Source of the DNA: Betaproteobacteria bacterium
GTDB taxonomy: Bacteria; Pseudomonadota; Gammaproteobacteria; Burkholderiales; Burkholderiaceae_D
Direction of reading: 5' to 3'
NCBI GenBank assembly: GCA_013287275.1
Contig: JABDED010000004.1
Coordinates: 1 to 64,000, forward strand
Length of the DNA stretch: 64,000 nt
In this document: positions 16,260 to 24,865 of the stretch, one piece after another
Layout of the letters: every line of letters starts with the position of its first letter
Position numbering within the stretch: the stretch's first letter is position 1
Translations under genes and position numbers: made by a program
The notes under the pieces: generated by a model
Told to the model about the DNA's origin: nothing
Databases searched by the model: none
The model's input: the letters and a program-made list of their open reading frames with translations, nothing else

Positions 16260-19200
16260 ATGAATAACATTAAAAATGACGTCATGTCGGTAGCGCAACG
16301 CTATTCATATGATATTGACATCAATGCAGGTACGGCTGCAGCACAAGTAATCCGCCTAACAGGGCAAAATAAACGTGTTCTAGAACTAGGACCGGGCCCC
16401 GGCACCATCCTGCGCTTTCTTGCTCAACATAATCAATGCGAAGTAAATGCTGTGGAGTTTGATCCTGAGTGCGTGAAATTACTGCAACAGGTCTGCCATA
16501 CAGTCGTGGAAGGTGATTTGGATAGAAGCGATTGGCTGACAACTTTCGAGGGCCAACAATTTGATGTAATCATTGCCGCCGACGTATTGGAGCATCTTAA
16601 AAATCCTTGGCAATGCTTATCGAATGTACGCAGCTTACTCGCTCCAAACGGGTATTTGATTGTTTCAATTCCAAACGTTGGCCATAATTCGGTATTAGCC
16701 TCTCTAATCAGCGGGCGCTTCCCGTATCAGCATCGTGGGCTGCTGGACAAGACACATCTTCGATTCTTTACTCGTCAAGATTTCGGAAAAACATTATTTG
16801 AGGCCGGCTTTTTACCGAGTCATTGGTACGCAGTTCAAATGTCAGCGGCACAGGCTGAATTGGGTCACCATTGGCTCAATTTAGATCCAGCGCAACAAGC
16901 TGCACTTAATTCCAATCCGTACGGTGAAGATTACCAATACGTAGTAAAAGCCTTTTCAAGTAACGAAGCTGGGACTGTGGCTAGAAGCGAGCTGCTACAA
17001 GATGAATTACAAGCCATCAACACCCGCCAAGCTGAAGAACTTACAGATGCTCATAAAAAAATTGCGCAACTGCTTGCGACATATGAACAACAAGAAAATC
17101 ATTATTCGGATCAATTGGCTCAAGCTATAAAACAGGTGGGCGACTATCGCAAATTGCAAGAAAATTTAGCGCAGCTTGAACAACTGCAAAACCTCACCTC
17201 GGACCAAAATGTAGAGTTACGAAGGAAAATTGAAGACATATGGACTTCAACATCTTGGCGTTATACCGCACCTTTCAGGGGGATGAAAAAAATCCTGACG
17301 GGGACATCAAAACATAGTTTTCGCGACTACCTGCGCAGCTTTTACAGGATACTTCCCTCGGGAGTTAGAGCCCTCTTGGATCGAAGTGGCATAAGTTCCA
17401 CCGTCCGCGGCATTGCGCAGGACATGCCGGCGTCGAATAGATTAACTCTTCGACCTGGAAGCATAGGAAATGCTCACGCGCTGAAGATAATAGAAAATCC
17501 ATTCTCGCAAAATAGTGCGACGCAGGATGCATCGCCAACGGAAGACGTATTTTTTTGGGGCGTAATTGATTGGAATTTTCGATTTCAACGTCCTCAACAG
17601 CTCGCCCTTGGATTTGCGAAGCGTGGGCATAGAGTCTTTTACATAAGCTCAGAATTAGTCAATGATAAAGAGCCCGGATTCCAGGTAGAAGCAATTCCCA
17701 ATCATTCAAACATTTATCAAATTCGCTTTCATGCAGAATCAGCACCCTCGATATACGAGAGCAAAGCAATTGGAAAACTACTTCACCAGCTTCTACAAGG
17801 TTTAGCGTACCTCGTTCAATCCGCAAATACTAACGATTCAATTTCAATTGTGCAGCACCCATTCTGGCTGCCGCTGGCACGGAGTTTGCCAACAAATCAT
17901 ATGGCCTATGATTGTATGGACCATCATGAAGGATTCGGCAATGTTCCCCCAGAAGTAATCTCAGCTGAACGGGCGTTAATGCGCGAATCTGACACTTTAA
18001 TTGTCACTTCGGATTGGCTGTATAACATTGCAGAACATAAAAATAGAAATGTTTCCGTTGTACGTAACGCTTGCGAATTTAGCCACTTTAGCCCTTTTCC
18101 TGCTGTACGATTTCAAGATTCAAAAGCTAGAAAAATTATCGGCTACTTTGGAGCAATAGCAAACTGGTTCGACTGTGCCCTGATCGCAAAATTATCCGTC
18201 GAGCTACCTGACTGCTTGATATTGTTGATAGGCAACGATACCTGTGGGGCTCAAGAGCAATTTTCCAGTTTTAAAAATATAAAAATGGTCGGCGAAGTTA
18301 GCTATGAAAAATTACCGTATTACTTGCACGCGTTTGACGTTTGTATTTTGCCATTCCAAATTAGTGACCTGACACTGGCAACGAACCCCGTCAAGGTATA
18401 TGAGTATTTATGCTCAGGGAAGCCTATTGTGAGCGTAGATTTGCCCGAACTACATGGCATGAGCGAATTGGTTCACTTGGCAAAGGATCACCAGCAGTTT
18501 GCCGATAAATGCAAAGAAGCATTGCAAGAAACAATCGATGCTCCCGTTAGAAAAGAACGCGTTGAATTCGCCAGTAAACAAACTTGGGCCCATCGCGCGC
18601 AAGAATTTGAACTTGCTTTAGAGAAAAGTAAAGCTGCTTTCGTCAGTATTGTTGTAGTGACTTATAACAATTTAGACCTTACCAAACTTTGCTTAGCAAG
18701 CATCGACTCATATACCACCGGCGTCCGTTACGAAATTATTGTTGTTGACAATGCCTCCGCAGACGAAACGCCAAAATATTTAGAAGATTTCGCTAAGAAT
18801 CGGAAAGACGTTAAATTAATTCTAAATCAGGACAACCTGGGTTTTTCCAAAGCAAACAACCAAGGCCTTAATCTAGCGACTGGGGATTATCTCGTTGTCC
18901 TTAATAACGATACGGTAGTAACTCGCGGTTGGGCGAGTGGTCTTATTCGTCACTGCCGAAAAGATCCAACTATCGGTTTAATCGGTCCTGTGACGAATAA
19001 CATAGGTAACGAAGCGAAAATCAATATAGAGTATCAATCCTTAGATGAGATGCCAGGCAAAGCACGTGAGTATACACTTGCTCACCTCGGAGAATCTTTT
19101 GATATTCATACCCTTGCGTTTTTCTGCGTCATGATTACTCGAGGCGCTTATGAAAAAATTGGTGGATTGGATGAGGCATTTGGTCTTGGATTCTTTGAGG

Positions 19201-19394
19201 ATGATGATTATTGTCGCCGAATTGAACAGGCAGGTCTTCGCTTAGTTTGCGCAGATGATGTATTTGTTCATCACAATCTTTCCGCATCCTTCAATAAACT
19301 TGGAGAAGAGCGGAAGAGAGAATTATTCTTGCGAAATAAAACAATTTATGAAGCCAAGTGGGGTCAGTGGATCCCCCATAATTATCGCGTATAA
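16260..19394 (+). CDS. Methyltransferase / coiled-coil / double glycosyltransferase fusion
   Basis: A 1044-aa cytoplasmic multidomain protein. Residues 1-230 form a class I SAM methyltransferase (LELGPGPGT at 41-49, then DVIIAADVLEHL). Residues 235-320 are Gln/Glu/Leu-rich coiled coil. From about 429 to 790 lies a GT-B type glycosyltransferase (WGVIDWNFRFQRPQQLA, later VYEYLCSGKPIVSVD). Residues 792-1044 form a GT-A family 2 glycosyltransferase (VSIVVVTYNN, VDNASADET, VVLNNDTVV, FFEDDDYCRRI). It follows wzt after 2 bases. A methyltransferase joined to a coiled coil next to a Wzt with a binding domain recalls WbdD, which caps O9a chains and measures their length. Here the fused transferases could elongate and the methyltransferase could cap. 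Individual specificities are unknown. Confidence 0.85.
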   Translation: MNNIKNDVMSVAQRYSYDIDINAGTAAAQVIRLTGQNKRVLELGPGPGTILRFLAQHNQCEVNAVEFDPECVKLLQQVCHTVVEGDLDRSDWLTTFEGQQFDVIIAADVLEHLKNPWQCLSNVRSLLAPNGYLIVSIPNVGHNSVLASLISGRFPYQHRGLLDKTHLRFFTRQDFGKTLFEAGFLPSHWYAVQMSAAQAELGHHWLNLDPAQQAALNSNPYGEDYQYVVKAFSSNEAGTVARSELLQDELQAINTRQAEELTDAHKKIAQLLATYEQQENHYSDQLAQAIKQVGDYRKLQENLAQLEQLQNLTSDQNVELRRKIEDIWTSTSWRYTAPFRGMKKILTGTSKHSFRDYLRSFYRILPSGVRALLDRSGISSTVRGIAQDMPASNRLTLRPGSIGNAHALKIIENPFSQNSATQDASPTEDVFFWGVIDWNFRFQRPQQLALGFAKRGHRVFYISSELVNDKEPGFQVEAIPNHSNIYQIRFHAESAPSIYESKAIGKLLHQLLQGLAYLVQSANTNDSISIVQHPFWLPLARSLPTNHMAYDCMDHHEGFGNVPPEVISAERALMRESDTLIVTSDWLYNIAEHKNRNVSVVRNACEFSHFSPFPAVRFQDSKARKIIGYFGAIANWFDCALIAKLSVELPDCLILLIGNDTCGAQEQFSSFKNIKMVGEVSYEKLPYYLHAFDVCILPFQISDLTLATNPVKVYEYLCSGKPIVSVDLPELHGMSELVHLAKDHQQFADKCKEALQETIDAPVRKERVEFASKQTWAHRAQEFELALEKSKAAFVSIVVVTYNNLDLTKLCLASIDSYTTGVRYEIIVVDNASADETPKYLEDFAKNRKDVKLILNQDNLGFSKANNQGLNLATGDYLVVLNNDTVVTRGWASGLIRHCRKDPTIGLIGPVTNNIGNEAKINIEYQSLDEMPGKAREYTLAHLGESFDIHTLAFFCVMITRGAYEKIGGLDEAFGLGFFEDDDYCRRIEQAGLRLVCADDVFVHHNLSASFNKLGEERKRELFLRNKTIYEAKWGQWIPHNYRV

Positions 19395-19487
19395 ATTTCC
19401 AGCTTAAATAAAATTCCAACTGAGAATGTTTTGATACCCTCAAGCATCTGAATACACGAATGCTCAAGCTCACGTGAGCAGGCCATA

Positions 19488-20591
19488 ATGAATATGAAAA
19501 AAATTATTTGCGTAGTAGGCACCAGACCCGAAGCCATCAAGATGGCACCTGTGATTCAACACCTATCAAAAGAACCGTGGGCCGAAGTCAAAGTTTTAGC
19601 AACTGCGCAGCATCGTCAAATGCTGGATCAAGTTCTCAAGTTATTTAAGATAGAACCGGACAGGGACCTTAACGTAATGGAGCCAAACCAAACTTTGACT
19701 TCGCTTACGTCAAAGCTGTTAAGTGAGTTAGATACGGTGTTCAAAGAAGAGCTTCCCGACGCTGTGTTAGCGCAAGGTGATACAACTACTGTCATGACGG
19801 TCGCTTTATGTTGTTTCTATCATCGGATTCCATTTGGACATGTCGAAGCGGGTTTAAGAACTGGTGATATTTGGAATCCCTATCCTGAGGAAATGAACCG
19901 GGTTGTTGCCGGTCGCCTCGCTAAATGGCACTTCGCTCCAACGGAGGGCGCGCGTCAAAATCTATTACGAGAAGGTATCGCAGAAGAAACCATACATTTG
20001 ACAGGCAACACTGTGATTGACGCACTTTTAAGTGTTTCAAAAGAAAGTGATGCACTCGATATGGCTATCGGGCATGATAAACGACTTATATTGGTGACAT
20101 CTCATCGTCGTGAAAATTTTGGAGAGCCGTTTAAAGAAATTTGTCGAGCGATTTTGTATTTAGTTGAGAAAAATCCCGATATTGAAGTCCTTTATCCTGT
20201 GCATCCTAATCCGAACATTCAGGCAGTCGCCCATTCACTTCTGGGTAATAACCCCCGTATTCGTTTGTGCGAACCGCTTGATTATTTACCGTTTGTCACG
20301 GCTATGAAGAAAGCGTATTTAATACTAAGTGATTCGGGAGGAGTGCAAGAAGAGGCTCCCGCCCTGGCAAAACCGGTACTAGTTCTGCGCCGTGAAACTG
20401 AGCGCCCGGAAGCGGTGGAACATGGGGTAGTCAAACTCGTTGGTACCGACTTTGAGGCTATAGTTTCTGAGGCTCAACGATTACTTGATGATCCCGAATA
20501 TTATAGCCAGATGGCAAAGGGGGTTTCCCCCTATGGCGATGGTTTCGCTAGCGAGCGAATTACGCAAGTTTTGAAACGTGCATTAAGTTAA
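19488..20591 (+). CDS. wecB: UDP-N-acetylglucosamine 2-epimerase (non-hydrolysing)
   Basis: A 367-aa enzyme that interconverts UDP-GlcNAc and UDP-ManNAc in the cytoplasm for polysaccharide synthesis. Family features are visible: GTRPEAIKMAPVI at the start, then TAQHRQMLDQVL, AQGDTTTV, HVEAGLRTGD, NPYPEEMNR, TSHRRENFG, and DSGGVQEEAP near the end. The length is normal. Starts at codon 1 or codon 3 (both ATG) are possible. The usual partner WecC, which oxidises UDP-ManNAc, is not in the window, so the product may be ManNAc itself. Two bases separate it from the next glycosyltransferase gene. Confidence 0.93.
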   Translation: MNMKKIICVVGTRPEAIKMAPVIQHLSKEPWAEVKVLATAQHRQMLDQVLKLFKIEPDRDLNVMEPNQTLTSLTSKLLSELDTVFKEELPDAVLAQGDTTTVMTVALCCFYHRIPFGHVEAGLRTGDIWNPYPEEMNRVVAGRLAKWHFAPTEGARQNLLREGIAEETIHLTGNTVIDALLSVSKESDALDMAIGHDKRLILVTSHRRENFGEPFKEICRAILYLVEKNPDIEVLYPVHPNPNIQAVAHSLLGNNPRIRLCEPLDYLPFVTAMKKAYLILSDSGGVQEEAPALAKPVLVLRRETERPEAVEHGVVKLVGTDFEAIVSEAQRLLDDPEYYSQMAKGVSPYGDGFASERITQVLKRALS

Positions 20592-20592
20592 C

Positions 20593-21744
20593 ATGCGCTT
20601 ACTCTATTTCGCACCTGTTCCATATCGGAGTTATTGGCAGAGGCCTCACTATATGGTTCGGTCTTTGCTTGAGACTTTATATGATGAAGTTTATTGGATT
20701 GATCCAACCATAACTCGGTTACCGCGCTGGTCTGATCTACACCGCTCAACTCAAGCAAGTGAGCATCGTGCTGCGGAACCACTCCTACCGAAGCTAACTG
20801 TTTTTCGTCCTGGCAGCTTCCCTGTTGAGCCATTGCCAATTATTAACCGTATTAATGACGCCTATGTATGGCGCAATATCAAATCCCAGATTAGCAGTCT
20901 AGAAATTGACGAAAGCTGGGATATAGGTATTGGGCGCCCTAGTAGACTGGCCTTGTGGGCGATGCGCGCATTATCACCTCGGGCTAGGTTTATGGACGTG
21001 ATGGACGATTTCCCCGCATTTTATAGAGGAATCTCGCGCTACTCCATGGAACGCATACAAGGTGATTTGGCGAGGCGTTGCGACTATCTTTTTTGTAGTC
21101 AGCAATCGTTAATAGAAAAATTAGCACTGTATGCTCCAGAAACGCCCATTCGGCTGATACCAAATGGTTACGACATGCGACGTTTGCCGAATTTCTTTTC
21201 AATTAAGCCTGAAAAGGAAATTATTGGCTTTGTTGGCACTATAGCTGCTTGGTTTGATTGGAAATTAGTAATAGAAATGGCGCAAGCGTTACCTAACATT
21301 TGTGTTCAACTCATTGGCCCGAGAGCTGGGTACATACCAACGAACTTGCCTGAAAATATTGAGCTTTTACCCGCCTGTACCGTTGAAGAGGCTATAGTTT
21401 ATTGTCAAAACTTTAATGTTGGCCTAATCCCTTTTGTTAATAATCAGTTGACCACGTCAGTCGACCCGATCAAATATTATGAGTTACGTGCTTTAGGGAT
21501 TCCAATTTGGACTACCGCTTTTGGCAGCATGGTTAACCGTATTGGCGAACCTGGCGTCTCAAAGATCCAAAGCGGTATTGATTGGAAAAAATTGTGGAAT
21601 GAAAAATCGAATGATGGAGTTGTTAAAAGCGACATGTCGGTGTTTCGCAATAACAATGATTGGAGTGAGCGATTTAAAAGTATGCCTATTTGGCTAGACC
21701 TTGCCGCAAGCAATATTGATGAACATGAGATCGATACCAAATAA
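20593..21744 (+). CDS. Glycosyltransferase, GT-B type
   Basis: A 383-aa protein resembling the GT-B domain of the 1044-aa fusion: it opens LLYFAPVPYRSYWQRPHYMVRSL, and contains FIGFVGTIAAWFDWKLV and DPIKYYELRALGIPIW. The two may be related by duplication. It probably adds one sugar of the exported polysaccharide; donor and acceptor cannot be told. It begins 2 bases after wecB and is the last gene of the wzm-wzt unit. A 9-bp hairpin lies just after its stop. Confidence 0.82.
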   Translation: MRLLYFAPVPYRSYWQRPHYMVRSLLETLYDEVYWIDPTITRLPRWSDLHRSTQASEHRAAEPLLPKLTVFRPGSFPVEPLPIINRINDAYVWRNIKSQISSLEIDESWDIGIGRPSRLALWAMRALSPRARFMDVMDDFPAFYRGISRYSMERIQGDLARRCDYLFCSQQSLIEKLALYAPETPIRLIPNGYDMRRLPNFFSIKPEKEIIGFVGTIAAWFDWKLVIEMAQALPNICVQLIGPRAGYIPTNLPENIELLPACTVEEAIVYCQNFNVGLIPFVNNQLTTSVDPIKYYELRALGIPIWTTAFGSMVNRIGEPGVSKIQSGIDWKKLWNEKSNDGVVKSDMSVFRNNNDWSERFKSMPIWLDLAASNIDEHEIDTK

Positions 21745-21749
21745 AAATG

Positions 21750-21773
21750 CACTGACTCTGTGAAGAGTCAGTG
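21750..21773 (+). terminator. Hairpin between the glycosyltransferase and hipB-like genes
   Basis: A perfect 9-bp stem (CACTGACTC with GAGTCAGTG) and a 6-base loop begin 6 bases after the glycosyltransferase stop. The T-run expected of a rho-independent terminator is missing, so it may only protect the 3' end. The genes on its two sides converge. Confidence 0.5.
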
Positions 21774-21820
21774 ACCTGCTCCCCAATTTAGTCAATAGAT
21801 ATGAGTTTCACAGAAACGAA

Positions 21821-22111
21821 TTATCGCTGACGCGGTTTGGGCACTGCACTTGGTACCATCCCCATTGGTCGCAGCAGCTTTTCGGCCGTGGCAAGTGTAG
21901 GGCTCGACTCTTCGCGTTCGATATCCTGCAATGTCCGCGCCGACACGCCGCATAGCTTTGCGTATTCAGCTATCGTTAGGCGTAAGTTCGCGCGGATCTT
22001 CCTAATTACTGCCGGAATCGGCATACTGGGATCAGCTGCAAGTTCGTTAGCCAACACTCGTCGTGCTTGCAGTTCTTCAGCCGGCGAAAGCGGTTTAAAT
22101 CGTTTGTCCAT
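21821..22111 (-). CDS. hipB: HipB-like helix-turn-helix antitoxin
   Basis: A 96-aa XRE-type DNA-binding protein. The helix-turn-helix lies at about residues 47-75 (TIAEYAKLCGVSARTLQDIERE). It probably neutralises the HipA-like kinase encoded directly upstream and represses the shared promoter. The ATG follows the hipA stop with no gap (TAG then ATG), so translation is coupled. Classical hipBA operons put the antitoxin first; here the order is toxin then antitoxin, which makes the antitoxin depend on translation through the toxin gene. Confidence 0.8.
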   Translation of the reverse strand: MDKRFKPLSPAEELQARRVLANELAADPSMPIPAVIRKIRANLRLTIAEYAKLCGVSARTLQDIEREESSPTLATAEKLLRPMGMVPSAVPKPRQR

Positions 22112-23410
22112 CTAAAGCTTCTCCAGCTGCGCGCGAACATTCTCTACCGTCTTTACTAGAGGAGTTAGAAATTGTTCTTCTATGCCTAGCGCTCGTGCAT
22201 CAACAAATAGCGTTTCTAGCGGTGTGGCCATCATCTGAATGCTGTTCTTCACACTTGTGTGGTCCACTTTTGCTGCGTCGCAGGCTTGGTCAATGGCACT
22301 CGCCCAATTGGGAGAGCCACCGTCGTCGTCTTGCCATCGGATACGTCTTGCTATTCCATCAGGGTGGAGCCACATCGGAGCGAAGTCAAATAAAGGAGTA
22401 AGGGATACTGTGCCGTCGTGCCTGCGTTGGATCGCTGTGTTGCGCGCATGATTGTCTTTGTTGCCAAGGGCGATGTTCGCAATATCTCGCTTTATGTACT
22501 CAATAACTTGGTGTGTCGGATCGGTTACCACTTCCCCTAACCGCCGGCAAACCTCATTATGAGAGGGGACTGCTCCGAATCCACCGATAAGGCAGAGCGA
22601 AGCGATGCTCTCTTGACCGTAACGCATTACTCGGCCGCCTGTTACATCTCGGTCGAAACGCGGTATGAACAAGGCGCGCTCGCGCAGTGTAAGGTCCGCA
22701 TAAACATTGAGTCCTAGCCCTTGTGCAAGACGCATGTATGGTGCCTCCAAGCGCAGGATATTGGCCAAAGATTCGTCTTTGCCTCGTCCAAACTTAACAA
22801 TAAAGTGCTTTTGTGCCTGATTGTCTGAAAGCGTGTGGTCGAGGTAGAAAAGCCCATCGTTTGCCTGTGTGAGTAAGATCTTTGGCCATTCGCCTTGAAT
22901 GCCCGAAGAACCCGCTAAAAATAATCCGTGTTGTGCTAAGTATTCGTTAAAATCACCGGCTCTGGATGCGACTTCATCCATGGTGAATCCACGTGTCGTG
23001 TTTCCAGTTCGAGCAGTAACCCACTCGTGCGCTTCCTTTACTCGGACGTTGCCGATTGGATTGCCAGCACCTGCACACAACAGCACCCAATCTGCGGCGG
23101 ATCCGGCAGCTTCATCTCTTTCTAATTGTTTCAACAACTCAATTCGCCCATAGCCTTGGGGAAGCAAGTCAACTAGAAAAGGTGGCCAAGTTTCAGCGGG
23201 ATAGGTGATCAAATCAACTGGGACGTTTACAGATAGTGCCGCCGCGTCGGATCTGCCCCAATACCCGAGGGCATGGTTAGGCAAGTAGATCAGATAAGTA
23301 GAGGCATTCATTCCAAGTCCAATATTACCTGTCAAGTCGAGCGCTGCCGCATCTCGCCAAGCGTCATCAATGAATATCTGAAGTGTGCAAGTAGAGGAGG
23401 TCATATGCAC
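22112..23410 (-). CDS. hipA: HipA-family serine/threonine kinase toxin
   Basis: A 432-aa HipA-family protein. The N-terminal about 120 residues form the subdomain seen before the kinase in full-length HipA. The kinase core has an AGSSGIQGEWPKI loop, where HipA carries its regulatory serine, then NIALGNKDNHARN near residue 315 (catalytic Asp) and LTPLFDF near 340 (metal Asp). HipA of E. coli phosphorylates glutamyl-tRNA synthetase and induces dormancy; the target here is unknown. The open frame starts at GTG 23408-23410; an ATG two codons later is equally possible. Its position inside the polysaccharide island suggests acquired, island-stabilising DNA. Confidence 0.85.
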   Translation of the reverse strand: MHMTSSTCTLQIFIDDAWRDAAALDLTGNIGLGMNASTYLIYLPNHALGYWGRSDAAALSVNVPVDLITYPAETWPPFLVDLLPQGYGRIELLKQLERDEAAGSAADWVLLCAGAGNPIGNVRVKEAHEWVTARTGNTTRGFTMDEVASRAGDFNEYLAQHGLFLAGSSGIQGEWPKILLTQANDGLFYLDHTLSDNQAQKHFIVKFGRGKDESLANILRLEAPYMRLAQGLGLNVYADLTLRERALFIPRFDRDVTGGRVMRYGQESIASLCLIGGFGAVPSHNEVCRRLGEVVTDPTHQVIEYIKRDIANIALGNKDNHARNTAIQRRHDGTVSLTPLFDFAPMWLHPDGIARRIRWQDDDGGSPNWASAIDQACDAAKVDHTSVKNSIQMMATPLETLFVDARALGIEEQFLTPLVKTVENVRAQLEKL

Positions 23411-23439
23411 ATTATAGTATCACCAATAAACTAAATAAA
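23411..23439 (-). promoter_or_regulatory. Candidate promoter of hipA-hipB, probably leaderless
   Basis: On the minus strand a perfect -10 TATAAT (23411-23416) touches the hipA GTG codon. A weak -35 TTTATT (23434-23439) lies 17 bases further up. Transcription would begin about at the GTG/ATG start codons, giving a leaderless mRNA; this agrees with the lack of any ribosome site there. Confidence 0.4.
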
Positions 23440-23599
23440 GTGTTCATTCATGATAGAAAAGTACGGAAGTGTATTATCCGAAGGTGCAATGGTAGATATA
23501 ATAACCATTGCCGAATGATAGGCAAGTGAAAGAACTTTTCGTTAGCTTTCTCACTGAAACGACGGAGATCCGAGACGCAAGTATGCGCTATCCGATCAG

Positions 23600-24094
23600 T
23601 TAGTGCGCTCTATTCCTTGCACCAAAAAAAGCTGCGCCGAAGATAGAAAAACGACCGTCAAGGCACAGAGTGGGGAAATCCATAAAGGCCCTCTCCACTA
23701 GCTTCGTCGCGATTCCTTGTCTGCGAAATGTATCGTCAACATAGATGCTTGCAATTACAGGCTGATTCAATGAGTTTACATTCAATGCCAAGGCACCTAA
23801 TGTCATTTCCGGATGTGAAGACAATTGATAAATTTTCCTCTCACTTTTTCCTCGAGTCTTCGATGGAAGTTGAAGATAGCGAATGTAGTAACTGCCGGTA
23901 CAAACAATGAAATTATCGTCCTGGAACAAAATACGTTCGTCACCAAATAGTGCGCGCGCCAATGCCGTGTTTGGGAGTGCTGCCATCGAAATCGTCGATT
24001 CCATTGGATTGCACGGACCGATTGTCACCGGTCCCATTATTGGCAACCTACTTGGCAGCGGGCGCTTACCTTTCCGGCATTTAGGTTTTGACAT
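23600..24094 (-). CDS. GNAT-family N-acetyltransferase
   Basis: A 164-aa protein with a GNAT core in its C-terminal half: IASIYVDDTFRRQGIATKLVERAF is the acetyl-CoA pyrophosphate-binding motif (R/Q-x-x-G-x-G/A type). The N-terminal 30 residues are Lys/Arg/Pro-rich and poorly conserved in appearance, so the true start could be a later Met. The substrate is unknown. It lies 190 bases upstream of hipA on the same strand but with a clear gap, so I do not treat it as part of that operon. Codon use is AT-rich like the rest of the island. Confidence 0.65.
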   Translation of the reverse strand: MSKPKCRKGKRPLPSRLPIMGPVTIGPCNPMESTISMAALPNTALARALFGDERILFQDDNFIVCTGSYYIRYLQLPSKTRGKSERKIYQLSSHPEMTLGALALNVNSLNQPVIASIYVDDTFRRQGIATKLVERAFMDFPTLCLDGRFSIFGAAFFGARNRAH

Positions 24095-24865
24095 GAATTA
24101 CTTTCAGCCAAAAAAAGGAAGAAATAATTATGCCAATATCTTGAGAGAATCACCGTATCGGAATGTCTAAGCATGTAACCAAAGTGTAAAAAATGTATGT
24201 GGATTTTTAACGAATAAAGAGAGCGACATTCAAATACTATTAACTTCTTGGCGGATTACCGTGGCATGGAGCATGACTTACGGTTGAGTACGGTTGACTG
24301 TGAAGATGGTACTCGATCGTACGCATACGTTTGATGCTTGCCCACCTCGTATCTAGCTGGCTTCGCCTAATTGTTTGCCTCGCAAACACGCAGAATAGGA
24401 AGTGGCATGGGCTGACAAATGTTCGTTGAACTAGACATTGAAACTGTCGACCCTCGCATTGTCGATCGGCTTACCTGGATGAAAATGATTGTTCAATGTC
24501 CCGCCCGCGTCAAAAGCAATTTGCTCTTGGTTGAGTTTCCGCTTTTGACATCATTGATTCCAAAACCATCAGTAAAAAAATAACGCCGGAAGTTCTATCT
24601 TTAAACGGACTATTTATTGGGCCAACCTAAAACCCAAAAATTAACCCTTCTATTGGTCATCTTTATTGTAAACTACACATCAAATTGTTATTTTCTACGC
24701 AATACAAATAATGAGGTAATGTCCATTTCCCGTCATAGCGGCGTTTTACCGATGGACCGCAAAAATGGCTCGTGAATGCGTAAAAACGCTCAAGCATCAT
24801 ATTTCATTGTGACTGCATTACCCTTAAACAATCGCAGGTCGTTGCAGGATCTATAGAAAGACCAC
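24095..24865. other. 770-bp AT-rich gap with no supported gene
   Basis: No family-level gene is visible on either strand. The longest tidy frame is plus-strand 24419-24583 (54 codons, ATG to TAA) with an AGGA site about 20 bases upstream. Its translation resembles nothing I know, so it is not called. The region separates the AT-rich GNAT gene from the GC-rich manC, and may be decayed or recombined DNA. The promoter of manC should lie in its last 100 bases; I see no strong consensus. Confidence 0.5.

Noticed and set aside
24419-24583. 54-codon plus-strand frame in the gap before manC
   Set aside because: Tidy start and stop but poor ribosome spacing and no known relative; could be chance in AT-rich DNA.
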